DNA of 48,401 nucleotides from Planctomycetota bacterium (GCA_016209605.1 JACQVS010000100.1:1-48401); one strand, 5' to 3'; shown: positions 7,449 through 15,752, counted from the first letter of the stretch. Notes: generated by a model not told the origin, from the sequence alone. Numbers and translations: made by a program.

Positions 7449-10142
7449 ATGATCGCGAATCAAGGCATCGGAGGCGAGGAGAGCCCTCTCGACACGCCGA
7501 TGATGCGCCAGTACCTGGCGGTCAAGGAGAAGTACCCGGCGGAAATCCTCTTTTTTCGCATGGGCGATTTCTACGAGATGTTCTTCGATGACGCCAGGAT
7601 CGCTTCCCAGATTCTGGGGATCGCGCTGACCTCCCGCAACAAGGAGAACCGGGACCGCGTCCCCATGGCCGGCGTCCCCGTGCGCGCGGTCGATTCTTAC
7701 CTCTCGAAGCTGCTGCACGCCGGCAGGAAAGTGGCGATTTGCGAGCAGGTCGAGGATCCGGAGCAGGCCACCGGCCTGGTGGAGCGGGAGGTGGTTCGGG
7801 TCATCTCCCCAGGCACCATCACCGACGAGAAGATCATTGGCGAAAAAGCCAACAACTTCATCGCCGCCTTGTCGCCCGGGGAGAAAGGCGTGGGGCTGGC
7901 CTGGATCGACGTCACCACCGGCGAATTTCTGGTCTGGGAAAGCCCTGGCCTCAACGCCATCCTCACCGAAGTGTCGCGCATCCAGCCGGCGGAATGCTTG
8001 CTGCCGGAGGGCTTGCTTCAGAACCTCCCCAACCATCCGGAGCTGCAGGCCGCGCTCCAGGGGATCTTCATGAGCAGCGTGCCCGACTGGTGCTTCGATC
8101 AGGACACCGCTTATCGAGCCCTCACCGAACACTTCCACACCCGCACCCTGGAAGGCTTCGGCTGCGAGCAGCTCATTCTGGCCGTGCGCGCCGCCGGCGG
8201 CCTGCTCCATTACTTGCGCGAGACGCAAAAGAACGCCCTCAAGCACCTTACCCGCATGCGGCCTTTCCCCAGCCAAGCGCACATGGTGCTGGATCGCGCC
8301 ACCCAGCGGTCTCTGGAAATCACCGAAACATGCCGCGGCGAGCGGCAGGGGTCGCTCCTTGCCAGCATGGACCAGACCGTCACCTCCCTGGGAGCGCGGC
8401 GCCTGCGGGAATGGCTGCTCAAACCGCTGCGCCAGGTGGAGGCGATCGTTTATCGCCAGGAGGCGGTGGATTTTCTGGTCAAGAACCGCGATCCGGTTGG
8501 GTTTCTCACGCGGTCGCTCCGCGAGATTCACGACCTCGAGCGCCTCTCTTCCCGCATCGCCTACGGCAGCGCCAACGCCCGCGATCTGGCGGCTCTGGGG
8601 CGCTCCCTGGAGGCCCTTCCGCCGGTGGCCTCCGCGCTTGGGAACAGCGAGTGCCGCTTCTTCAAGGACCGCCTTTCGCCCCTGGGGGGCTTCGCCGATC
8701 TCGCCCGCGAAATCGCCGCCACGCTCGTGGAGGCGCCGACTTTGAGCGTCAAGGATGGAGGCCTCATCAGGACAGGCTGCCATCCGGAGCTCGACCGGCT
8801 GCGCCAGCTGGCCAGCGAGGGAACCCAGTGGATCGCCCGCTTCCAGAAAGAGGAGCTGGAGCGCTCGGGAATCCCCAACCTCAAGGTCGGCTACAACCGG
8901 GTGTTCGGATACTACATCGAGATCACCAACGCTCAGGCCGCCAAGGTGCCGCCGCATTACATCCGCAAGCAGACCTTGAAGAACTGCGAGCGCTACATCA
9001 CCCCGGAGCTCAAAGACTACGAAAACCAGGTCCTCCACGCCCGCGAGGCCTCCATGGAGCTGGAGTACCAGATTTTTTGCGAGTTGCGCGAGAAGGCGGC
9101 CAGGCATATTTCGGCGATTCAAACCGCTGCGCAGGCGGTTTCCGAGATCGATGCCGTCCTCTCCTTCGCCCGGACAGCCCTGGAGAGGGGGTACATCCGC
9201 CCCGCCGTCAACGAGAGCGACCGGCTGGTGATCGAAGAGGGGCGGCACCCGGTGGTCGAGCTGCTGGTCCCGCCCGGCGATTTCGTTCCCAATTCCGCTT
9301 ACATGGACTCCTCCAGTCCGATCATGGTCCTCACCGGCCCGAACATGGCCGGGAAGTCGACTTATATACGCCAGGTGGCGCTGCTCGTCCTGCTGGCGCA
9401 ATCCGGCGGCTTCATCCCCGCGGGGCGCGCCGAGATCGGGGTGGTCGACCGCATCTTCACGCGCGTGGGGGCCGCGGATGACATCACCCGCGGGCAGAGC
9501 ACGTTCATGGTGGAGATGCAGGAAACCGCGAACATCCTCAACAACGCCACCGGGCGAAGCTTGATCATCCTCGATGAGGTCGGGCGCGGAACCAGCACCT
9601 TCGATGGCCTGAGCCTGGCCTGGGCCATCACCGAGCACATCAGCGAAAAGCTGAAAGCCCGCACCCTCTTCGCCACCCACTACCACGAGCTCACCGAGAT
9701 CACCCTCACCCACCCGCAAGTGCGCAATTTCACCTTCAGCGTCAAGGAATGGAACGAAGAGATCGTCTTCCTTCGCAAGGTGCTCGAGGGGACGACCGAC
9801 AAGAGCTACGGCATCCAGGTCGCCCGGCTGGCCGGCATTCCCAGGGAAGTGCTGGAGCGTTCGCAGGAGATCCTCATCAACCTGGAAAATCAAGCGCTGG
9901 ACATCCATGGTCAGCCCGCTTTCGCGCCCGCCCGGCAGGATCTCAAGATGAAAGGGCCGGAAAAAGCTGTCAAGAGATCCAAAGCCGAGGAAAGCGCGGA
10001 ACCGGCCAGCTGCGTGCAGCTCGATTTGTTCATCAACGCCAATGAAGCCATCCTCAAAGAGCTCAAGCATCTCGAGGTCGAGAAGATGACCCCCATCGAG
10101 GCGATCATCTACCTGGCGGAGCTGCGGAAGCGAATTCTGTGA
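7449..10142 (+). CDS. mutS: DNA mismatch repair protein MutS
   Basis: MutS recognises mispairs and small loops and, with ATP, recruits MutL. The mismatch-reading Phe-x-Glu is in 'FFRMGDFYEMFF' near residue 35. The Walker A loop is 'GPNMAGKST' and the Walker B region 'ILDEVGRGTSTFDG', followed by the conserved 'ATHYHEL'. The frame stays open upstream into the MshEN gene, but that sequence is unlike MutS. The ATG at 7449 gives 897 residues, a normal length; its ribosome site is weak. The stop overlaps the GTG of the transporter gene by three bases, implying coupled translation. Confidence 0.95.
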   Translation: MIANQGIGGEESPLDTPMMRQYLAVKEKYPAEILFFRMGDFYEMFFDDARIASQILGIALTSRNKENRDRVPMAGVPVRAVDSYLSKLLHAGRKVAICEQVEDPEQATGLVEREVVRVISPGTITDEKIIGEKANNFIAALSPGEKGVGLAWIDVTTGEFLVWESPGLNAILTEVSRIQPAECLLPEGLLQNLPNHPELQAALQGIFMSSVPDWCFDQDTAYRALTEHFHTRTLEGFGCEQLILAVRAAGGLLHYLRETQKNALKHLTRMRPFPSQAHMVLDRATQRSLEITETCRGERQGSLLASMDQTVTSLGARRLREWLLKPLRQVEAIVYRQEAVDFLVKNRDPVGFLTRSLREIHDLERLSSRIAYGSANARDLAALGRSLEALPPVASALGNSECRFFKDRLSPLGGFADLAREIAATLVEAPTLSVKDGGLIRTGCHPELDRLRQLASEGTQWIARFQKEELERSGIPNLKVGYNRVFGYYIEITNAQAAKVPPHYIRKQTLKNCERYITPELKDYENQVLHAREASMELEYQIFCELREKAARHISAIQTAAQAVSEIDAVLSFARTALERGYIRPAVNESDRLVIEEGRHPVVELLVPPGDFVPNSAYMDSSSPIMVLTGPNMAGKSTYIRQVALLVLLAQSGGFIPAGRAEIGVVDRIFTRVGAADDITRGQSTFMVEMQETANILNNATGRSLIILDEVGRGTSTFDGLSLAWAITEHISEKLKARTLFATHYHELTEITLTHPQVRNFTFSVKEWNEEIVFLRKVLEGTTDKSYGIQVARLAGIPREVLERSQEILINLENQALDIHGQPAFAPARQDLKMKGPEKAVKRSKAEESAEPASCVQLDLFINANEAILKELKHLEVEKMTPIEAIIYLAELRKRIL

Positions 10143-11509
10143 ACGCGCCGCCTCCAGCCTCAACGCCAGTTGAGCCGGTCTCCACGGGCGGGGAGGATCT
10201 CGATGCCACTGCCACGAGGACGCTGCGGCTGGACCTGACCGCCGGCATCCTGGGCGCGGCCGTCCTGGCAGTGATCGAGATGGGCCCCGGGATTGCCAAA
10301 CGCGGCTTCAATGCCAGCAATTTCGAGATCGCTCTCAGCACGAGCAGCCAGAGCCTGGGATTGATCTGCTGCCTCTTCACCGCCCACTGGGCCACCTACC
10401 ACCGCAAGGTGACCCTGGTCTTCTGGCCGGAGCTGATTGGACGGTTGAGCCTGGCGTCCATGTTCTTCCTCAGGCCGGGCCTGGCTCTGGGCTTCGTCCT
10501 CCTCCACGCCGTGGCGCAGATCATGCAGCAGGTGATCATCCCTCCGCGCGTCACCATTTACCGGCTCAACTACCCCTCGAATCTGCGCGGCCGCATCGTC
10601 GGGCGCAACCGGCAGATCCAGCTCATCATCACCGTTATGGTTGCCTCTGCCATGTCCCTGGCCCTGGACTGGTGCGCCGGCTACGAGAAGAGGCTGAGGC
10701 TGGTCGACTACCTCGGCCAGCCGCCCCTCGACCCCATTGCCTTGATCAACACCATGATCCCCGCCATTGCCTTACTTGGCTTGCTGGGATCCTTCTTCTT
10801 CCGGCAGGTGCCGGTCAAGGAGAACCTCGAGGAGTTCAAGCCCGGGTCGCTCTGGACCACGCTTCAGCGTTTCGTGAAAATCTGGCGCGAGGACAAGGAG
10901 TTCCGCCGCTACCAGTTCTTCTTCCTGATCTTCGGCTTCGCCAACATCATGACCATCCCGCTGACGCAGATCCATGCCGTCGAGGTTCTCAAGGCCGACT
11001 ACTTCGACCTCGCATTGATCAACGTCATCCTGGTGCAAGGGTTGATGGCGCTGACCATGACGTCCTGGGGAAAGCTGGTCGACCGCTACCCGCCGACGGT
11101 GCTGCGCGGCATCCTCAACCTCATCTTCGCCATCGACCTCCTGGCGCTGGCCTTCGCCCCCAGCCTGGGGTGGGTGTTCCTCGGCCGCATTTGCCGGGGC
11201 ATCGCCCTGGGCGGCGGGACCCTGGTGTGGATGCTCGGCTCCTTGTATTACGCCCGCTCTGAGGAGGAAGTGCCGGTTTATCTGGGCATCCACACCGTCA
11301 TGACCGGCTTCCGCTGGGCCATCGCCCCCTTCGCCGGCGTCTGGCTGATGGATCTCTGCGGCCACAATGCCCGGCCGGTCTTTTTCATCTGCTTCCTGGT
11401 CATCGTGGGAACGGCCATCTGGATGATCCTCGACGCCCGCAAGCAGCGGCTGCGCCGCCCCCTGGAAGGCTTACCGCCCATGCCCGCGCCACGAACCCCC
11501 GGCGCATGA
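10139..11509 (+). CDS. Major facilitator superfamily-like transporter
   Basis: The 456-residue protein has many hydrophobic segments in two halves separated by a charged central loop (about residues 225-260), as in 12-helix MFS carriers. A basic loop 'NLRGRIVGRNRQIQ' near residue 145 and 'WGKLVDRYPPTVLRG' near residue 310 fit the cytoplasmic loop positions of the two halves. Substrate is unknown. The GTG start overlaps the mutS TGA, and there is a non-conserved Pro/Thr-rich N-terminus of about 25 residues. Its link to mismatch repair is positional only. Confidence 0.7.
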   Translation: MNAPPPASTPVEPVSTGGEDLDATATRTLRLDLTAGILGAAVLAVIEMGPGIAKRGFNASNFEIALSTSSQSLGLICCLFTAHWATYHRKVTLVFWPELIGRLSLASMFFLRPGLALGFVLLHAVAQIMQQVIIPPRVTIYRLNYPSNLRGRIVGRNRQIQLIITVMVASAMSLALDWCAGYEKRLRLVDYLGQPPLDPIALINTMIPAIALLGLLGSFFFRQVPVKENLEEFKPGSLWTTLQRFVKIWREDKEFRRYQFFFLIFGFANIMTIPLTQIHAVEVLKADYFDLALINVILVQGLMALTMTSWGKLVDRYPPTVLRGILNLIFAIDLLALAFAPSLGWVFLGRICRGIALGGGTLVWMLGSLYYARSEEEVPVYLGIHTVMTGFRWAIAPFAGVWLMDLCGHNARPVFFICFLVIVGTAIWMILDARKQRLRRPLEGLPPMPAPRTPGA

Positions 11510-11520
11510 CGAAAAAAAGA

Positions 11521-11621
11521 GAATATAACGCCAAGAGCGCCAAGGAAGAATAAAAAAGAATATTTAGTTCTTATTATTTTTCTTCTCTGCGCTCTCTGCG
11601 TCCTCTGCGGTTAATATTCTT
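11521..11621. repeat. Imperfect palindromic intergenic element (CGCCAAG / CTCTGCG repeat family)
   Basis: Between the convergent transporter and the DUF5666-like frame lies a ~100-bp element. Its left half has CGCCAAGAGCGCCAAGGAAGAA; its right half has the roughly complementary CTTCTCTGCG...CTCTGCGGTT. Outer ends GAATAT/ATATTC and inner AAGAATATT (11556-11564) / AATATTCTT (11613-11621) are inverted. It could fold into a long hairpin and act as a two-way terminator. Half-elements of the same flavour occur near 6609-6645 and 26997-27040. Confidence 0.65.
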
Positions 11622-11650
11622 CTTCATTGAATCTGAAAGTGACTGATTTT

Positions 11651-11971
11651 CTAGCCTTCGAACTCCACCTCGTCCGCCACGTCGATCTGGAACTCGTTGC
11701 CGTCTGCTTCGTCCTTGACCTCGACCATGTCCCCCACCTTCAACCGGCCGAAAAATTCGGCGGCGCCGGGGATAGGCTTGCCGTTTTCATCCTCGTACTC
11801 GGTTTCATCGTCCGTCGGAATTTCCACGCCGAGGATCTGGAGAGTGCGGTCCACCGGGTTGAAGGATTCGACCGGCCCCTTCAGCTCCACCTTCGGTAAA
11901 ATCCTCTTCAAAGTAATAAATTCCGAGAACCGCCCTTTTTCGTCCGGTTCCCTCGGCCTCAGGATTCGCAT
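11651..11971 (-). CDS. DUF5666-like beta-barrel domain, likely frameshifted C-terminus of the DUF6502 gene
   Basis: This 106-residue frame overlaps the end of the DUF6502 gene in another frame. From about residue 30 it reads like a DUF5666-type OB-like domain: 'GPVESFNPVDRTLQILGVEI', 'TEYEDENGK', 'LKVGDMVEVK', 'DEVEFEG'. The first ~25 residues are an out-of-frame reading of the conserved DUF6502 end, so the ATG at 11971 is probably not a real start. Dropping one base in the TTTT run (plus strand AAAA, 11898-11901) joins the two frames as '...FEEDLPKVELKGPVES...'. Either a single fused protein was broken by an indel or sequencing error, or ribosomes shift here. Confidence 0.55.
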   Translation of the reverse strand: MRILRPREPDEKGRFSEFITLKRILPKVELKGPVESFNPVDRTLQILGVEIPTDDETEYEDENGKPIPGAAEFFGRLKVGDMVEVKDEADGNEFQIDVADEVEFEG

Positions 11972-12716
11972 CCCGATCGTGCCTGGACATCAAACGATCG
12001 AGATCTTCAAGCAGCTCTTGCGACTGCAGGCTCGCTTTTTCACGAAGGCTGGGCAGGAACTCGACCGGAAGGTTGTCATAAGCGACCTTGCGCTGGAAAA
12101 AGGCCCGCTCGGGCGCCTGAATCAAGTTGTGATTGATGGTCGCGATCAGATCGGCCACATCGGTGCCAAGGATCTTGATTTTTTCTTCCTTTTCCCCTTC
12201 GCCGCCGCGAGGCACATAGCCTCGAGACACCAGCTTCACCTGATCCTCGCCCACCCGTTCAACGGCGCCGACCTGCAGGAGCTCATCGAGCACCGCTCGC
12301 GACGGCATGTCGCCGCTGAACTGCCGCACCAGTTCGGCGAAGCACTTCGCAGACCCTTCCAGGGGCAGCACCAGGGGCCGGCCGCGGCCGTCGATGAACT
12401 TCTTGTCGCGGATCCAGCCCGTGATCACTCGAGCGGCGCGGTTGTACCTCTCGAAAATCGCCGGATTGTATTCCTCGGACTGCTCGGAGAGTCGGGCCAC
12501 TTCCTTGCGGGTGAGGCCGGTGATCACGGAGGCTCGGGAAACCGAAGGTTTGCGTCCGGGTATACCGAACTCCTTGAGCGCCACATCGACGTACACTTTC
12601 TTGGCATACTCCATGAACGCTCCCAGCGGCACGCCATGGCGGAGCAGGATCCGCACCAGCGGCCGGAGCAGGGTGCGGAGCGCGGAGGCAAGGGTGGTGC
12701 GAACGGGATCGGTCAT
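11805..12716 (-). CDS. DUF6502 family protein, probable DNA-binding regulator
   Basis: Read from the ATG at 12716 this is a 303-residue protein. The N-terminal half matches the DUF6502 pattern: 'LLRPLVRILLRHGVPLGAF', 'KKVYVDVALKEFGIPGRK', then a helix-turn-helix-like 'VSRASVITGLTRKEVARLSE'. The conserved end 'HDRDANPEAEGTGRKRA...GIYYFEEDF' is reached at about 11900; the ~30 residues after it look out of frame (see the DUF5666-like entry). The open frame extends up to 12752, but that would run through the promoter. Its own promoter carries the operator also found at the divergent gene, so it is probably the autoregulating repressor of both. DNA binding is inferred. Confidence 0.7.
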   Translation of the reverse strand: MTDPVRTTLASALRTLLRPLVRILLRHGVPLGAFMEYAKKVYVDVALKEFGIPGRKPSVSRASVITGLTRKEVARLSEQSEEYNPAIFERYNRAARVITGWIRDKKFIDGRGRPLVLPLEGSAKCFAELVRQFSGDMPSRAVLDELLQVGAVERVGEDQVKLVSRGYVPRGGEGEKEEKIKILGTDVADLIATINHNLIQAPERAFFQRKVAYDNLPVEFLPSLREKASLQSQELLEDLDRLMSRHDRDANPEAEGTGRKRAVLGIYYFEEDFTEGGAEGAGRILQPGGPHSPDPRRGNSDGR

Positions 12717-12718
12717 TA

Positions 12719-12752
12719 TTTGGGATTTTATTCCCAAAATATCCCGCGTCAA
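12719..12752 (-). promoter_or_regulatory. DUF6502 gene promoter and operator (probably leaderless transcript)
   Basis: On the minus strand TTGACG (12747-12752), a 16-bp spacer and TAAAAT (12725-12730) form the promoter. The inverted repeat TTTGGGA-N6-TCCCAAA (12719-12738) covers the end of the spacer and the -10. The ATG at 12716 is only 8 bases past the -10, so transcription would begin at or next to the start codon, giving a leaderless mRNA. Confidence 0.75.
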
Positions 12753-12917
12753 GCTCTAAATCGTGCGATTCACGAAGCGCGACCGCGCTCGATAAATGCC
12801 CCCCCCGAGAAACAGCATTGTGTTAGTTTCCCATGAAAACAGGTCAAAAACAACATCCCTTTACCACCAAAAAACCGGGTATTTAAAAAATTTTTTAAAA
12901 AAATATGGATTTCCCTG

Positions 12918-12951
12918 TTGACAAATAATAATTTGGGAATATAATCCCAAA
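12918..12951 (+). promoter_or_regulatory. Promoter and operator of the dockerin-protein gene
   Basis: TTGACA (12918-12923), a 16-bp spacer and TATAAT (12940-12945) are a perfect sigma70 consensus pair. TTTGGGA-N6-TCCCAAA lies at 12932-12951, overlapping the spacer end and the -10. The repeat centre has the same offset from the -10 as in the divergent promoter. The expected 5' leader is about 70 bases, ending in AGGAGG before the ATG at 13023. Confidence 0.8.
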
Positions 12952-13022
12952 ACTATGGTGCTGTCGCGGGATCGGGTTTAAAGTCAAACCGTAATTTCAT
13001 GGACCCAAAAGGAGGAATTTCC

Positions 13023-14891
13023 ATGCGCAAGGGAACGTTGACGTTGCTCGGGGCGTTGCTGATTTCGGGTTTGCTCCTGGCCGATGACGGCCGCAAGAGC
13101 CTGCTCACCCCTCCGGAGGGAAGTGCCCTCCCGGAGGCGCGCGGGATCGTTGAACTCGAGCGCCACAAGTTCGAGCTCAAGGCGGAGCATCTGGCTGCCG
13201 CGACTGAGTACGGGGTGTTCCTGGATGACGGCACCGGGACCCTGGTCTCCATCGCCACGATCACAACCAACCAGGAAGGCAAGGTCGAGCTGGAGGTTGA
13301 AGCCGAGGATGGACTTCCTCTGGGCGCCCAGACCGCCGACCAGCTCGCTGGCCGCGCCATCGAGGTCCGGGACGCGGCCGGCGCCGTGGTGCTGGCCGGA
13401 AAAACTCCCGATGTCCGCCTGAGCGGCGAGGACCGCAAGGGCGCGACCATCCTCGAGCGGCCCGATCCGGCCGTTGATCCGGACGCCGAGGGCGAGATCA
13501 AACTCATTCAAAGGGACGCCCGCATGACCATCAAGGTGGAGCTGGAGCACCTCGAGCCTTCCCAGGCTTACAAGATCACCCTCACCAATCCCGCCACCAA
13601 CGCCAGCGAGGCCCTCGGCGTCATCACCACCAATGGAGGGGGGCATGGAAAGCTGAAGATCGACACCAAGAAGGGGGACGCCATCCCCTTTGGCGTGGGC
13701 AGCCTTTCCGAGCTGGAAGGCTTTCTGGTCAACGTTGCGGATGGCGGCGACCAGACGGTCCTCAAAGGGACGATCGCGGCCGTGGCGGTCAGGCCCCCGG
13801 AGCCGCCGCACGAGGGCGAGCGGGAAGGCAAGAGCTGCCTCGCGGCCGCCGACCCGCAGTCCACCGCCCGGGGAGAGGTCGAAATTGAAACCGAGGACGA
13901 AGGTGAACAGGAGTTCAAGGTGGAGATCGGAGGGGTCGCTCCCGCCGCCGTCTTCGATGTGGTGCTGACCAATGACGCCGGGGCCTCGGACGCGGCGGGG
14001 CAAATCACCACCGGGAGCCGGGGTAAAGGGGAGTTGAAGCTCCGCCAGGGAGACCGGTTGCCGTTCGATGCCGCCGGCGTCGCCGACCTGGCCGGCCTCA
14101 AGGTCGAGGTCAAAGATGCCAATGGCAACACGATCCTCAGCGGCACCGTTCCGGCCCTCGATGAAAAGGCTTCGTGCGAGGATGACGATGACGACGATGA
14201 GGATGAGGATGACGATGAGGACTCTCCCAAGCTCGAGGCCAAGACCAAGATCACGGATGGCGGCGAGGAATTCGAGGTGGAGATCGAGCACCTCGACGCC
14301 GGCGCCGAGTACAGCCTGGTCATCACCAGCGCCGATGGCACGAAGTCCGAGACCATCGCCACCCTGAATACCAACGAGGAAGGCAAGGCCGAGCTGGAGC
14401 TCAAGACCGAGAACGGCGACCCCCTTCCCCTTGGGGCCGCGTCGGTCACCGAGCTCACCGGCCTTGCCATTTCCGTCCTCAACGCCGCCGGAGAGACCGT
14501 TCTCTCGGGAACGGTTCCTCCTCCTGAAGATAAAACGGCGGGATCGGGTTCCGCCGCAGGCGGCGGAGGCGCTGTCGTCCCCATCGATGAGTTCCTGGTC
14601 CTGGGCGAGTTTGACTCGGCCTTCATGAGAGGCGACTCCAACGCCGATTTGACCGTGGATATCGGCGATGCCATCTTCAGCCTCGAGTTCCTGTTCTTGA
14701 ACGGGGACCGGCCGCTCTGCCTGGATGCCGCCGATTCGAATGACGATGGCCAGCTGGACATCTCCGATCCGGTCGCCTCGCTCATGTACCTCTTTGCCGG
14801 GGCGGGAGCTCACCCGGCGCCGGGAGTTTTCATCCCCGGCTTCGACCTTTCGGTCGACGACCTCCACTGCCGCGAGGTGGCCATTCCGTAA
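13023..14891 (+). CDS. Secreted repeat protein with C-terminal dockerin/EF-hand-like pair
   Basis: The frame opens at 12999, but AGGAGG at about 13011-13016 points to the ATG at 13023, giving 622 residues. A signal peptide (residues 1-20, 'LTLLGALLISGLLLA') is followed by four ~100-residue repeats. Each ends in a pattern like 'iTTNxxGKxELe...LPxGaxs...L.G..i.V.daxGxtvLsGtvP'. A run of Asp/Glu separates repeats three and four. The C-terminus holds two dockerin-like calcium loops: 'RGDSNADLTVDIGDAIFSLE' and 'DAADSNDDGQLDISDPVASL'. It is probably an exported, calcium-binding surface or cell-adhesion protein; the exact role is unknown. Expression is under the strong operator-bearing promoter upstream, and a long terminator follows. 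Confidence 0.75.
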   Translation: MRKGTLTLLGALLISGLLLADDGRKSLLTPPEGSALPEARGIVELERHKFELKAEHLAAATEYGVFLDDGTGTLVSIATITTNQEGKVELEVEAEDGLPLGAQTADQLAGRAIEVRDAAGAVVLAGKTPDVRLSGEDRKGATILERPDPAVDPDAEGEIKLIQRDARMTIKVELEHLEPSQAYKITLTNPATNASEALGVITTNGGGHGKLKIDTKKGDAIPFGVGSLSELEGFLVNVADGGDQTVLKGTIAAVAVRPPEPPHEGEREGKSCLAAADPQSTARGEVEIETEDEGEQEFKVEIGGVAPAAVFDVVLTNDAGASDAAGQITTGSRGKGELKLRQGDRLPFDAAGVADLAGLKVEVKDANGNTILSGTVPALDEKASCEDDDDDDEDEDDDEDSPKLEAKTKITDGGEEFEVEIEHLDAGAEYSLVITSADGTKSETIATLNTNEEGKAELELKTENGDPLPLGAASVTELTGLAISVLNAAGETVLSGTVPPPEDKTAGSGSAAGGGGAVVPIDEFLVLGEFDSAFMRGDSNADLTVDIGDAIFSLEFLFLNGDRPLCLDAADSNDDGQLDISDPVASLMYLFAGAGAHPAPGVFIPGFDLSVDDLHCREVAIP

Positions 14892-14922
14892 TCCGGAATT
14901 ATTCCACTAGGAATTCAGTTAA

Positions 14923-14974
14923 AGCCTGCGGTCCTCACCACGAGGGGAGATCTGGTGGGACCGCAGGCTCTTTT
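14923..14974 (+). terminator. Rho-independent terminator of the dockerin-protein gene
   Basis: A stem AGCCTGCGGTCC (14923-14934) pairs with GGACCGCAGGCT (14958-14969). It is extended by CACCA/TGGTG around a 12-base loop, with one bulged T, and is followed by CTTTT (14970-14974). It lies 32 bp after the stop codon. Confidence 0.85.
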
Positions 14975-15113
14975 AACACCCATCGATCCACAGAAGGAAT
15001 TTCTTTTAGATCTGTGCTTTTGAGATCCCGGACGCACTGGGATCGCACGAAAATTCCAGATACTATAAGAGTTATAAATCTATATGTGAAAAATAACTGC
15101 GAAGTTTAAGCTA
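14975..15113. other. Intergenic region before the cytochrome genes
   Basis: The AT-rich stretch includes an inverted repeat GATCCC-N9-GGGATC (15024-15044) and TATAAG/TATAAA-like sequences (about 15064-15080) that may hold the cytochrome promoter. None is a convincing consensus pair. Confidence 0.35.
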
Positions 15114-15752
15114 GTGTTCCTGGGCCCGCTGCGATCCTGGATGAGCCTGCACGTCTTCACGGGCCTGATCGCCGGAGCCTTGATCCTGTTTCACAGCGCC
15201 TTCCTGCCGAAAAGCGCGCTCGGAATTCTGGCCTTCGCCTCCCTTCTGATCGTCATCGCCACAGGCCTCATCGGGCGATACATTTACTCCTGGGTCCCCC
15301 GCACCGTCGAGGGCCGCGAAATGGAAATTGAGGAAATCCGGCAGCGCTTGAGCCGGCATCGGGAAGGGCTCCAGCAGCTGGGAGTGGACACGGCGCTGCT
15401 GGAAATCGGCCCGCCGTCCCCCTCGGGGGCCCTTTCCGTGAAGGGCTTCTTCGCCACCCTGGCCATCATCCTCCGGGGCGACCGGGAAATCCGGAAGCAC
15501 TACCTGAAACTGAAGCGGGCGGTCGAGGCGCCGGCCCGGACTCCCCAAGCCACCCATCGTATCCTGGATCTTCTCAAGCAGTTCTGCCGCGAGAGGAGCT
15601 GGCTGCTCCGCTACCACGAGCTGCGCGGCCTGATGGGATCCTGGCGGTTCTTTCACCGCTGGCTCGCCATCGTCATGCTGCTGGTGGCCGCCTTTCATAT
15701 CGGCGTGGCCATGCGCTACGGCGAACTGTGGATCTTCCAGTGGATCAACTGA
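15114..15752 (+). CDS. Small membrane cytochrome b-like protein with two H-x13-H pairs
   Basis: The GTG at 15114 is the first usable start after an in-frame stop at 15087; 212 residues result. Hydrophobic helices lie at about residues 11-33, 36-55 and 182-200. Two histidine pairs are spaced exactly as in b-type dihaem proteins: His13/His27 ('LHVFTGLIAGALILFH') and His181/His195 ('HRWLAIVMLLVAAFH'). The middle (60-175) is charged and probably cytoplasmic. This looks like a minimal quinol-side cytochrome b that feeds the multihaem cytochrome c encoded next; its stop overlaps that gene's ATG (TGATG). No named family was recognised; haem binding is inferred from spacing and context. Confidence 0.6.
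   Translation: MFLGPLRSWMSLHVFTGLIAGALILFHSAFLPKSALGILAFASLLIVIATGLIGRYIYSWVPRTVEGREMEIEEIRQRLSRHREGLQQLGVDTALLEIGPPSPSGALSVKGFFATLAIILRGDREIRKHYLKLKRAVEAPARTPQATHRILDLLKQFCRERSWLLRYHELRGLMGSWRFFHRWLAIVMLLVAAFHIGVAMRYGELWIFQWIN

Larger units (their letters stand above)
12717..13022. promoter_or_regulatory. Divergent control region between the DUF6502 and dockerin-protein genes
   Basis: About 300 bp, AT-rich toward the right side, without a gene. Each end carries a near-consensus sigma70 promoter with an inverted-repeat operator in the same position (separate entries). The middle (about 12760-12915) contains an A/T-tract segment (12880-12905) that may be bent; no further motif was recognised. 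Confidence 0.7.

Noticed and set aside
7431..10163. A 910-codon minus-strand frame opposite mutS
   Set aside because: Same shadow effect; mutS itself is unambiguous.
12717..12752. Longer N-terminus for the DUF6502 protein from ATG 12752
   Set aside because: It would run through the -35, -10 and operator; the ATG at 12716 fits the promoter.
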